Assembly (NCBI RefSeq): GCF_029360765.1 | Contig: NZ_JARKNA010000001.1 | Span: 868,001 to 932,000 of the forward strand | Source of the DNA: Terrimonas pollutisoli | Lineage (GTDB): Bacteria > Bacteroidota > Bacteroidia > Chitinophagales > Chitinophagaceae | Length of the DNA: 64,000 nucleotides | Direction of reading: 5' to 3' | In this document: positions 33,984-42,276 of the stretch, piece by piece | Position numbering within the stretch: the stretch's first letter is position 1 | How the letters are laid out: each line of letters starts with the position of its first letter | The notes under the pieces: model-generated | The model's input: the letters and a program-made list of their open reading frames with translations, nothing else | What the model was told of the DNA's origin: nothing | Databases searched by the model: none | Position numbers and translations under genes: made by a program

Positions 33984-33984
33984 T

Positions 33985-34557
33985 ATGAAAAAGGAAATTG
34001 TGTTAATGTTCTTGCTTTGGCCGGTGATGCTGTTGGCGCAGGTAAAACAAAAGCAACAACTAAAATGGAGTACCATCGCATCTGCAGGGCTTGCAACAGG
34101 TGAATCCAATACCAAACCTGTCTTTCATTTATCAGGAGGAATTAACTGCAATCGTTTTTTTACTGGTATTGGGGTTGGATATGATACGTATGAATTCAAT
34201 TCTGTCCCTGTATTTGCTGATTGGCGAATGAAGTTTGGTAAAAGGCAAGCTGCCTTTGTGTACGCCAATGGCGGATACAATTTTCCGGGTAAATACAAAA
34301 TGGACAATGACTTCTCAAAAACAGCGGACGGTATAAAAGGCGGTTTATATACAGACATTGGTATTGGTTACCGGATACCGCTTGGCAGTTTACACCGGCT
34401 TGCACTAAGCGCAGGTTTTAGTAAGAAAAATATAACTCAGCGAAAAGTTTTTGTATTCCCCTGCCTGACGGGTGATTGTCCAGACGATATTAGGGAGTAT
34501 AAGTACAGTTTCAACCGCATTGTTGCTAAACTGAGTTGGGAAATAGGATCCAGGTAA
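33985..34557 (+). CDS. Small outer-membrane beta-barrel protein
   Basis: A 190-residue protein with a signal peptide (MKKEIVLMFLLWPVMLLAQV) and a mature part of alternating beta strands: LSGGINCNRFFTGIGVGYDT, FVYANGGYNFPGKYK, GGLYTDIGIGYRIPLGSLHR, LALSAGFSKKNITQR. The last strand ends IVAKLSWEIGSR. This looks like an eight-stranded outer-membrane barrel; I cannot name a family. It starts one base after the LVIVD lipoprotein stop, so the two products probably work together. Convergent with anmK; 9 bases separate the stops. Confidence 0.75.
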   Translation: MKKEIVLMFLLWPVMLLAQVKQKQQLKWSTIASAGLATGESNTKPVFHLSGGINCNRFFTGIGVGYDTYEFNSVPVFADWRMKFGKRQAAFVYANGGYNFPGKYKMDNDFSKTADGIKGGLYTDIGIGYRIPLGSLHRLALSAGFSKKNITQRKVFVFPCLTGDCPDDIREYKYSFNRIVAKLSWEIGSR

Positions 34558-34566
34558 GTTAAAGTG

Positions 34567-35769
34567 TCAGCCAGGGAAACTTATTTTACCCATCGATACA
34601 TTGGGTATTCCATTTCTTCCCTTGCCAAAGTTGATAGCATTGCCACAGATAGTTTCGTTTGCCAATACAGCAAACAAAACAGCTTCTTTAGCATCCGGGT
34701 TTATGTTTAATTCATTAGTGCTTCGAAATTCGGAATGGGGTAATTGCTCTTTAATATTTTTCATCAGCAAAGGATTGTGCATCCCGCCGCCACTCACGTA
34801 AAATGCAAAGTCGTTTTTATCCGCAATGCATTTTTTTATAGCATGGGTGATGGTGTCCCCTGAAAATTTATTAAGGGTAGCTAATATATCATTGTTAGCA
34901 ATCTCTTCTGTTCCTGATTTTTTTTGTGCAGCCTGCAGGTAATGTAAATTGAAGAGTTCAGGCCCCGTGGTTTTAGGAAAAGATTGGTGAAAAAAGGAAT
35001 GATCTATTAAGGCCAGCAATAATTTTTCATTGATCACGCCCAGCGAAGCCAGACTGGCATTTTCATCAAAATATTTTCCCGGATAATGTTTTTGTACAAA
35101 AGCATCCATCAGGGTATTGCCGGGTCCTGTATCGGTACAAAAGACCTCATCGGCGTTTAAGTTGCCCGGCAAAAAGGTAAAGTTTGCAATGCCGCCAATA
35201 TTCAGCATGATTCTGTTTTCATCTTTTTTGGAGAAAATCAGAAAGTCACCATAGGCTGCTAACGGAGCTCCTTCACCGCCGGCAGCAACATGTTTTTGTC
35301 TGAAATCGCTGATGGTAATGATACCCGTTTCGCAGGCTAAATGATCACCATCACCTATTTGTAGCGTCGCATTTCCAAACTTGTCAAGTTTATGTAATGA
35401 TTTAGGTGCATGAAAAATGGTTTGGCCATGACTGGCAATTATATCAATGCTGGCAGCATCAATGCTCCATTTCTTTAAACATGCCATTATCATGGCTGCA
35501 TGCTGCCGGGCTACCCATCCATTTAGCAAACAAAGTTTTTCGAGGTCCACATTTTTTTTGGAAAACACTGAGCTGATTTCATCCTTATAATCCTTATCAT
35601 AGGGGACAGTTTCAAACTGGTTTAATTCTATTTGAGTATTATTTCCCGTACCAGAAAAATGACAAAGCACAATATCGAGACCATCTACAGAGGTACCGGA
35701 CATCAGCCCAATGATGCATCTTTTGTCCTTGTTGGCTATTGTATACAGCCTTTGAATGTTGTTATTCAT
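34567..35769 (-). CDS. anmK: Anhydro-N-acetylmuramic acid kinase
   Basis: A 400-residue kinase that phosphorylates 1,6-anhydroMurNAc, opening the anhydro ring to MurNAc-6-P in peptidoglycan recycling. Seen: RCIIGLMSGTSVDGLDIVLC (ATP-binding GLMSGTSxDG motif), IIASHGQTIFHAPKSLHKLD, QIGDGDHLACETGI, FRQKHVAAGGEGAPLAAYGD, MLNIGGIANFTFLP, CTDTGPGNTLMDAFVQKHYP. These are the full family set; length slightly above the usual 370. Divergent from a DeoR-type regulator gene (129 bases between starts) and next to a SusC/SusD pair, which suggests a shared substrate. MurQ is not in the window. Confidence 0.97.
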   Translation of the reverse strand: MNNNIQRLYTIANKDKRCIIGLMSGTSVDGLDIVLCHFSGTGNNTQIELNQFETVPYDKDYKDEISSVFSKKNVDLEKLCLLNGWVARQHAAMIMACLKKWSIDAASIDIIASHGQTIFHAPKSLHKLDKFGNATLQIGDGDHLACETGIITISDFRQKHVAAGGEGAPLAAYGDFLIFSKKDENRIMLNIGGIANFTFLPGNLNADEVFCTDTGPGNTLMDAFVQKHYPGKYFDENASLASLGVINEKLLLALIDHSFFHQSFPKTTGPELFNLHYLQAAQKKSGTEEIANNDILATLNKFSGDTITHAIKKCIADKNDFAFYVSGGGMHNPLLMKNIKEQLPHSEFRSTNELNINPDAKEAVLFAVLANETICGNAINFGKGRNGIPNVSMGKISFPG

Positions 35770-35897
35770 GGGATCAAAAATTCATGTTTGAAGCCTTGTT
35801 TTTGCAGGTATATGCCTGAGTAATTATGAATGTATGCATTTTTTTGCTGCTTTCTGGAAAATGCCCTAAATTGTATCTGATTGCAAACCAAAGCAAC

Positions 35898-36647
35898 ATG
35901 CTTAAAAAAGAGAGACAAGCTTTTATACTACGACAAGTAAACCTGCATAATAAAGTCTTATCCGTGGATCTGAGCCAGGAAATGAAGGTATCTGAAGATA
36001 CTATCCGGCGTGATCTGAATGAAATGGCCCAAACGGATAAATTGATAAAAGTTCATGGTGGAGCCCTTTCCAAATCTTTCCATCTTTCCATTGAGTCCAG
36101 TACCCACGTATATGCCTTGATCGGCAAACAATCCATTGCGCATAAAGCTGCCCAACTCATCAAAGATGGAATGTTTGTATTGACAAGCGGCGGTACTACC
36201 ATTATTGAATTAGCCAAAAGTTTGCCGGCTGAATTAAAGGCGACTTTTATTACGGTAAGCTTGCCTGCTGCCTATGAATATATTCATCACCCGAACATTG
36301 AGGTGATATTTATTGGCGACAAGATTTCAAAAAGTTCACAAATCGCCATCGGGGGTGAAACGATTTCCAAAATAAAAAACATCCACGCCGATCTGTGTTT
36401 TTTAGGAACGAATGCTATTGATATTGAAAATGGATTAACCGATAATGACTGGGATGTGGTGGAAGTAAAAAAAGCAATGATCGAATCATCTCAAAAAGTT
36501 GTGTCATTATCTATTTCTGAAAAGCTGAACACCTTTCAGCGCATAAAAATATGTGATCTCAAGCGTACCCATACATTGATCACCGAATTGGACCCCAGCG
36601 ATGATCAGTTGAAAGCTTACGTAAATACGGGCCTGGAAATTTTGTAA
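35898..36647 (+). CDS. DeoR/GlpR-family transcriptional regulator
   Basis: A 249-residue regulator. Residues 1-56 are the helix-turn-helix (LKKERQAFILRQVNLHNKV, DLSQEMKVSEDTIRRDLNEM, then GGALSKS). Residues 70-245 are the DeoR sensor domain with KAAQLIKDGMFVLTSGGTTI (phospho-sugar loop), IEVIFIGDKISKSSQIAIGG and CFLGTNAIDIENGLTDND. The start is the ATG at 35898; the frame extends back to 35826 with hydrophobic residues not in the family. DeoR repressors bind phosphorylated sugars; here MurNAc-6-P is a candidate because anmK is divergent and SusC/SusD follow 47 bases downstream. That ligand is an inference. Confidence 0.9.
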   Translation: MLKKERQAFILRQVNLHNKVLSVDLSQEMKVSEDTIRRDLNEMAQTDKLIKVHGGALSKSFHLSIESSTHVYALIGKQSIAHKAAQLIKDGMFVLTSGGTTIIELAKSLPAELKATFITVSLPAAYEYIHHPNIEVIFIGDKISKSSQIAIGGETISKIKNIHADLCFLGTNAIDIENGLTDNDWDVVEVKKAMIESSQKVVSLSISEKLNTFQRIKICDLKRTHTLITELDPSDDQLKAYVNTGLEIL

Positions 36648-36694
36648 ACGACGATCAAATTTTATAATCTTTTTGCTTCATTAAAAACTGCATT

Positions 36695-39600
36695 ATGAAA
36701 AATCTGCTTAGGTTAAGGCAAAGGAAATGGAAAACATATTCTTTTGTCTTGTTACTTCAACTTATGTCTGTATTGGCATTGGCGCAAGTTCGCATTACAG
36801 GAAAGGTAACAGGGCCGGATGGCAACGGGTTGTCGGCTATTTCTGTTACAATAAGGAATACAACTTTGGGGACCTCCACTGATGTTGATGGGAATTATGT
36901 TATTAGTGCCGACTTAAAACCCGGTACGTATATCCTTGAGTTTTCTGGTGTTGGGTATAAAAGTGTTGAGAATTCAGTAAAGGTAGAAACAGCGTCATCC
37001 TATACACTGGATGCTGGTTTGCTTGAAGATGCGTTGAGTCTTGATGAGGTCGTAGTTACCGGTACCAATGTCAGAACTTCAAAAAAACAATTAGGAAATT
37101 CTATTTCTACTATCAGTGCCAAGCAATTACAAAATTCGGGTGCCAGTAATTTAAGCGCCATTCTTAACGGTCGTATTATGGGAGCGCAGGTAACCCAAAA
37201 CTCTGGCGAACCGGGTGGAGGAGTTTCCATAAAATTAAGAGGTGTGGGATCTGTCTTTGGTTCTTCTGAGCCCTTATACATTGTGGATGGTATTATTATT
37301 GACAACAGTTCTGCCAATGTTATAAATTTAAATGCAGATGCACAGGGAGCAAGAATTCAAACAGGATCCAATCGCCTTGTTGATATTAATCCAAATGATA
37401 TTGAGAGAATAGAAGTGATTAACGGAGCGGCCGCTGCAGCTATTTATGGATCCAGGGCTTCCAATGGTGTCGTACAGATATTTACTAAGCGGGGGAAAAA
37501 TGGCCAGACAAAAGTTTCCCTTTTTACAAGTATTCAATTTAATTCACTCCGGAAACGACTGGAGCTTAATGAAGAGCCTTTTCGCTTTGGCTATCCCGGT
37601 GATGCCAGGTTGTCGACAGTAGGTGACAGATTAACCACGATTGCTAACCTGCGTGGTGACCAAGCTACTACACCTGGCACAGGGCCGGCGGCATTAGGCG
37701 GCCGTCTGGATCAAAATAAATATCCTGTTACAAGGTATGATTACCAGGATAATATTTTTAATAATTCCACCGGAACGGATAATCATATTTCTGTAAATGG
37801 GGGGAATGACAAAAGCTCCTTTTATTTATCTGCTTCTTATTTAAAAAATGAGGGCATTATCCGTAATACAAATTTTCAACGCTATGGATTAAGGGCGAGA
37901 GGTGATATGACTATTAACAAATGGGCCAAAATATCTGGTGGTGCTATTTATTCGAATACAAGTTCTAAAGATCTTCCTAATGGCAATAATTTCTTTTCTC
38001 CCATCAGTACTATGACTATTATTGATAATGTTTGGAATATTGACGAACGGGATGCAAACGGAAATCTTTTGTCGGTAGAACGAGTAAGAATGAATCCTTT
38101 GTCAGTAATAGAAGGATATGATTTGCGTCAGGAAACCAACCGTGTATTAACAGATGTAAAACTGAACCTGACGCCGTTGAAAGGATTAAATATTGACTTT
38201 ACCAATGGATTTGATACTTATTCTCAAACTGGCAATACCTATCAGGCAAGAGTACCATATGAGAATGTATCGGCTGCATTTTTTCCGGATGGTTATGTCA
38301 GCGTTGCCCGGTATAATTATTTTCAATGGACGTCAGATGTCACCGCTTCTCATAAATTTGATCTCTTAAAGGACTTGCAGTCTACGACATCTGCTGGTTA
38401 TTCGGTTCAATATATCAAAACAACTTATACTGCCCAGGAAGGCAGGGATCTAATCCCCATTGTAAGAACCATTGGAGCAGCGCAGAATTTATTTAATCTT
38501 CCAATTGATACAAGGACGCAGCAATCTATTTTTGGCTATTTTTTTCAACAGGCATTCGGGTATAAAAACAAGCTTTTTCTCACGTTGGCGGGACGGTTTG
38601 ATGGTTCATCCGCATTCAGTAAAGATGCCCAGAATATATTTTATCCCAAGGCGAGTTTAAGTTATAATATTTCAGATGAAGAATTCTGGAGAAGCAGCAG
38701 AACTGCCAACTGGTTTAATACACTTAAACTCCGGGCCTCATATGGCAAAGCTGGTAATCTAACGGGTGTGGGTGCCTATGATCGCTTTATTACTTATCTG
38801 CCGATAAACTATACAGGTGGCGGATTTGCTCCACGCAATCGTATCGGTAATGTGAATATCCGTCCGGAGATAAAAGAAGAATGGGAGGGCGGGGCCGATA
38901 TGCAGTTTTTCAGTGGCCGTCTGGGTTTACAAATTACAGGGTATAGTCAAAAAATTACTGACCTGGTATTGCCCTTTAACATTGCTCCCTCTAATGGAGC
39001 CGCATCCCTGGTAGATAATCTTGGTGAAATGACAAATAAAGGAATCGAATTAATGCTAACTGGTACACCATTTAAAACAAGGGATTTCCGATGGGATGCT
39101 TCTTTATTATTTAACAAGAATAAAAATAAGATCACCAAACTTTATAAAAACGCTGGCTTTATCGGGTTTGATCCAGACCCGGGTACACAAGGTGTTCTGG
39201 AAGGTTTTCCGGTTGGAGTTTACTATGTCAATTATTATGCAAGACAAGATGATGGAAGCCTATTGCTCAGGGATGTGAATGGGTTTATGCTGCCTCAGAT
39301 AGAAAGAGGCGATATAATAAAAGGCTCTCCATCCCGGGACGCTAACGGTCAGCCAACGGGGTCTCCATTACGTAAAGTATTGGGTGACCCTAACCCGGAT
39401 TATACAGCCACATTTGTAAATGAATTTTCTTACAAAAACTGGTCCCTCAGGGTACAGTTAGATAGAGTAGATGGCTTTGAAGTTTATAACTGGGATTGGA
39501 TAACGAGGAACAACGTAGGGAATGGCAAACTGGCTGAGAAAGAACTGCGGGGAGAGTTACCACGTGGCTGGGTTGCAGCTATTGGTGGTTTCATCGGACC

Positions 39601-39859
39601 ACGTATTCAGGAAGATCATGTACAGGATGGTACATTCACTAAGCTGAGAGAATTAGCTCTTTCCTATACGCTTGATAAATTAAAATTTGCTGAGAGTATT
39701 AAAGTTTCATTGATTGGAAGAAATCTGGTATCATGGGATGATTATGTTGGATTTGATCCGGAAATAAGCTCTGCAGGTCAATCTATTGTCAGGGGCGACG
39801 ATTTTGGAGCTTTCCCGATTCCAAGAACTTTCCAGGTTTCTGTTATTGCTAATTTTTAA
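36695..39859 (+). CDS. SusC/RagA-type TonB-linked outer-membrane transporter
   Basis: A 1054-residue SusC. Signal peptide ends near ALAQ (residue 31). Residues 32-115 are a carboxypeptidase-regulatory-like domain (VRITGKVTGPDGNGLSAISV, GTSTDVDGNYVI). LDEVVVTGTNVRTSKKQLGN is the TonB-box region. The plug runs to about 260 (SNLSAILNGRIMGAQVTQNS, SIKLRGVGSVFGSSEPLYIV, NDIERIEVINGAAAAAIYGS, VQIFTKRG). A 22-stranded barrel follows and ends FPIPRTFQVSVIANF, with a terminal Phe. The whole is standard length. A SusD lipoprotein gene follows 6 bases later. Substrate unknown; context favours amino-sugar or muropeptide-derived nutrients. Confidence 0.97.
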   Translation: MKNLLRLRQRKWKTYSFVLLLQLMSVLALAQVRITGKVTGPDGNGLSAISVTIRNTTLGTSTDVDGNYVISADLKPGTYILEFSGVGYKSVENSVKVETASSYTLDAGLLEDALSLDEVVVTGTNVRTSKKQLGNSISTISAKQLQNSGASNLSAILNGRIMGAQVTQNSGEPGGGVSIKLRGVGSVFGSSEPLYIVDGIIIDNSSANVINLNADAQGARIQTGSNRLVDINPNDIERIEVINGAAAAAIYGSRASNGVVQIFTKRGKNGQTKVSLFTSIQFNSLRKRLELNEEPFRFGYPGDARLSTVGDRLTTIANLRGDQATTPGTGPAALGGRLDQNKYPVTRYDYQDNIFNNSTGTDNHISVNGGNDKSSFYLSASYLKNEGIIRNTNFQRYGLRARGDMTINKWAKISGGAIYSNTSSKDLPNGNNFFSPISTMTIIDNVWNIDERDANGNLLSVERVRMNPLSVIEGYDLRQETNRVLTDVKLNLTPLKGLNIDFTNGFDTYSQTGNTYQARVPYENVSAAFFPDGYVSVARYNYFQWTSDVTASHKFDLLKDLQSTTSAGYSVQYIKTTYTAQEGRDLIPIVRTIGAAQNLFNLPIDTRTQQSIFGYFFQQAFGYKNKLFLTLAGRFDGSSAFSKDAQNIFYPKASLSYNISDEEFWRSSRTANWFNTLKLRASYGKAGNLTGVGAYDRFITYLPINYTGGGFAPRNRIGNVNIRPEIKEEWEGGADMQFFSGRLGLQITGYSQKITDLVLPFNIAPSNGAASLVDNLGEMTNKGIELMLTGTPFKTRDFRWDASLLFNKNKNKITKLYKNAGFIGFDPDPGTQGVLEGFPVGVYYVNYYARQDDGSLLLRDVNGFMLPQIERGDIIKGSPSRDANGQPTGSPLRKVLGDPNPDYTATFVNEFSYKNWSLRVQLDRVDGFEVYNWDWITRNNVGNGKLAEKELRGELPRGWVAAIGGFIGPRIQEDHVQDGTFTKLRELALSYTLDKLKFAESIKVSLIGRNLVSWDDYVGFDPEISSAGQSIVRGDDFGAFPIPRTFQVSVIANF

Positions 39860-39865
39860 AAAAGA

Positions 39866-41158
39866 ATGATCATGAAAAAAATAATTAGTCTTTTTTTACT
39901 CTATGTGCTTATTCTAAGCAGTTGTAAAAAAGAGTATAATAATCCTAATGCGCCTACAGAAACGGATGTTTTTAATTCTCCTGAGGCGATGATTAAAGTG
40001 ATAGTCGGGATAAAAAACAGGTTTGCTGCCAATAATCTTGGAGCGGCTTCTATCTATCAAGCTATCTCTGCAAGTGGATTAACAACAAAAGAGTTGGTGG
40101 TGCAAAATGCTGGTAATGCAGATTTAGCTCAATTGGATAATGGCGGAAACAATCTCGGGCCAAGCAATGGTGTGATCAGCAGTTTGTGGACAACCACCAA
40201 TATTGTAAATAGCGAGGCGCAAAAGCTTATCACCAATTCTGATAAAATTGGTGAAACGAATTTGAAAAATACCATCCGCATTTATGGCCATTTGTACAAA
40301 GCAATGGCATTGGGAACATTGGCTGCGTTTTGGGAAAAGCTGCCCATTAACACGGGGGCTAATGCAACTTTCAATACAAGAATAGAGGCTTTGACCAAAG
40401 CTGTTGAACTTTTGGATCAGGCTTCAACCCTGCTGACAAGTACTACTATCCCGGCAAGTTTTTTAACGCAGGTAGGATCTGAAATTGATTTGAAAAACAC
40501 CCTTCTTGCTTTATCAGCCAGATACAACAATATGCTGGGAAATAATGACCAGGCAATTGCAAAAGCCGCTTCGGTTGATCTTACCAAAAAATCAATTTTC
40601 TTTTATAACAATGTAAATACAAATCCTGTTTTTCGCTCAGGTATTACAACTGCAAATGTTTATGGAATCAGGGATAACTTTGGTTTGAGTGGAACTTTAA
40701 CGCCGGATCCTAACGATAAGCGTATTGTGTTTCATTTAACTAAAGTGACTGCTAATGGATCGGGTTTCTTTCAAAATGATGCAGCCCCAATCCCAATTTA
40801 TCAGCCAGGTGAAATGTTACTGGTGCAGGCGGAAGCATATGCAAGGAAAAATGATTTGGTGAATGCAAAGAAATTCCTGGATATGATATTAACTAAAAAA
40901 CCAGCAGATGATGCATATGGTGTAGGTGCTGATTTACCTGCTTACTCAGGTACGGTTGACCAGGGTTCTTTACTTCTTGAAATTTATAAAAACCGCTGTA
41001 TTGAAATGTATTTAAGCGGAATGAAGTTTGACGACAGCAGGAGATTTGAAAGGCCAGGCCCCGGCGCTGCTTCTCCTGAGAGAACAAGAAATTATTATCC
41101 CTATCCACAGCAGGAGAGAGATGGTAATTCTAATACGCCAGAAGACCCGGCTGGTTAA
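39866..41158 (+). CDS. SusD/RagB-type surface lipoprotein
   Basis: A 430-residue lipoprotein partner of the SusC upstream. MIMKKIISLFLLYVLILSSC has a lipobox (LILSSC, Cys about 20); the second ATG (39872) is an equally good start. Residues 25-140 (NPNAPTETDVFNSPEAMIKV, LWTTTNIVNSEAQKLITNSD) and the TPR-like part (IRIYGHLYKAMALGTLAAFW, ALTKAVELLDQASTLL, LLALSARYNNMLGNNDQAI) are SusD-like. The C-terminus has LVQAEAYARKNDLVNAKKFL and SLLLEIYKNRCIEMYLSGMK, and ends ERTRNYYPYPQQERDGN, a common SusD tail. It binds the nutrient at the cell surface and hands it to SusC. A terminator hairpin follows. Confidence 0.93.
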   Translation: MIMKKIISLFLLYVLILSSCKKEYNNPNAPTETDVFNSPEAMIKVIVGIKNRFAANNLGAASIYQAISASGLTTKELVVQNAGNADLAQLDNGGNNLGPSNGVISSLWTTTNIVNSEAQKLITNSDKIGETNLKNTIRIYGHLYKAMALGTLAAFWEKLPINTGANATFNTRIEALTKAVELLDQASTLLTSTTIPASFLTQVGSEIDLKNTLLALSARYNNMLGNNDQAIAKAASVDLTKKSIFFYNNVNTNPVFRSGITTANVYGIRDNFGLSGTLTPDPNDKRIVFHLTKVTANGSGFFQNDAAPIPIYQPGEMLLVQAEAYARKNDLVNAKKFLDMILTKKPADDAYGVGADLPAYSGTVDQGSLLLEIYKNRCIEMYLSGMKFDDSRRFERPGPGAASPERTRNYYPYPQQERDGNSNTPEDPAG

Positions 41159-41203
41159 AAAATAATCAAGCAAGCAGTTCACATAGATACATTGCAGTTG
41201 TTA

Positions 41204-41237
41204 AGTAAAGGTTGCCACCCGGCAACCTTTACTTTTT
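41204..41237 (+). terminator. Rho-independent terminator of the SusC/SusD operon
   Basis: AGTAAAGGTTGCC (41204-41216) pairs with GGCAACCTTTACT (41221-41233), 13 base pairs, around an ACCC loop, and runs into five T (41233-41237). The 3' stem arm overlaps the end of the convergent queG gene. No T-run on the minus strand. Confidence 0.88.
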
Positions 41238-42209
41238 ATCGGGTTGAATGAATTGTATGTTTCGCTGGATGCCTTTCCATTTTGTACGGCGGATAGGAGA
41301 GTCTTTGAAAATCTTTTTAAACGATTCTTCCGTCATGGCTTCCCATTCTTTGGTGGACAGGTTTAATACTTCTGGTATAGGTGTAAAGGCAGGCTCATGA
41401 TGGGGACGGCTAAAACGATTCCACGGGCAAACATCCTGGCAGGTATCACATCCAAAGGCCCAGCCATCGAAATGGCCTTTCATTTCTCCCGGTATTAGCA
41501 TTTCTTTTAATTCAATGGTGAAGTAAGAAATGCATTTACTTCCGTTGATTATTTTATCCGGCAAAATGGCTTCCGTCGGGCAGGCATCGATACAGCGGGT
41601 GCAACTGCCGCAATAGTCTTTTGCAAAGGGATCATCGTATTCAAGTTCAAGATCAGTGATCAATGTGGCAATAAAAAAGAAGGAGCCATTTTCTTTGGTA
41701 AGCAGGTTCCCGTTTTTACCAACCCACCCGATACCACTGCGTTGTGCCCAGCTTCTTTCCAGTACGGGAGCAGAGTCAACAAAACCCCTGCCATGCACTT
41801 CGCCAATTTCATCATGGATCATTTGTAAAAAAGACCGCAGCTTTGCTCTTATTACTTCATGATAATCTTTGCCAAATGCATACTTGGAAATCTTAATAGT
41901 ATCCTCTTTTTGTTGCTCCCGGGGAAAATAATTTTGTAATAAGGTGATCACTGATTTAGCCCCCGGAACAAGCTGCCCGGGGTTCACTCTTAATTCAAAA
42001 TGATTTGCCATGTATTGCATCGATCCGTGAAAGCCCTTATTCAGCCAGCTTTCCAGCCGGTCTGCATCTTCATTCAATCGTTCTGCTTTTGCAATGCCGC
42101 AGTAATCAAAACCTAGTTGTTTTGCCAGGCGCTTTATGATGTTAGTATGATTACCCCGGTAATTCACGGAACTGCTGACAGTGATTAAGTTTGATTGATT
42201 AAAAAACAA
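41229..42209 (-). CDS. queG: Epoxyqueuosine reductase
   Basis: A 326-residue cobalamin- and Fe-S-dependent enzyme for the last step of queuosine tRNA modification. Seen: [60 protein letters not shown] (B12/substrate region with AQRSGIGW), [20 protein letters not shown], the first cluster [27 protein letters not shown], and the second cluster [13 protein letters not shown]. Length is normal for the short form. The best frame starts at a TTG (42209); a GTG 14 codons in (42167) would give a more standard N-terminus. Its stop lies within the SusC/D terminator. Confidence 0.96.
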   Translation of the reverse strand: MFFNQSNLITVSSSVNYRGNHTNIIKRLAKQLGFDYCGIAKAERLNEDADRLESWLNKGFHGSMQYMANHFELRVNPGQLVPGAKSVITLLQNYFPREQQKEDTIKISKYAFGKDYHEVIRAKLRSFLQMIHDEIGEVHGRGFVDSAPVLERSWAQRSGIGWVGKNGNLLTKENGSFFFIATLITDLELEYDDPFAKDYCGSCTRCIDACPTEAILPDKIINGSKCISYFTIELKEMLIPGEMKGHFDGWAFGCDTCQDVCPWNRFSRPHHEPAFTPIPEVLNLSTKEWEAMTEESFKKIFKDSPIRRTKWKGIQRNIQFIQPDKK

Positions 42210-42276
42210 AGATAGTATAGAAGATTTCCGATATTTTGATTAAAATTGTTGCCACACCAAAACAAAAACCACCACT

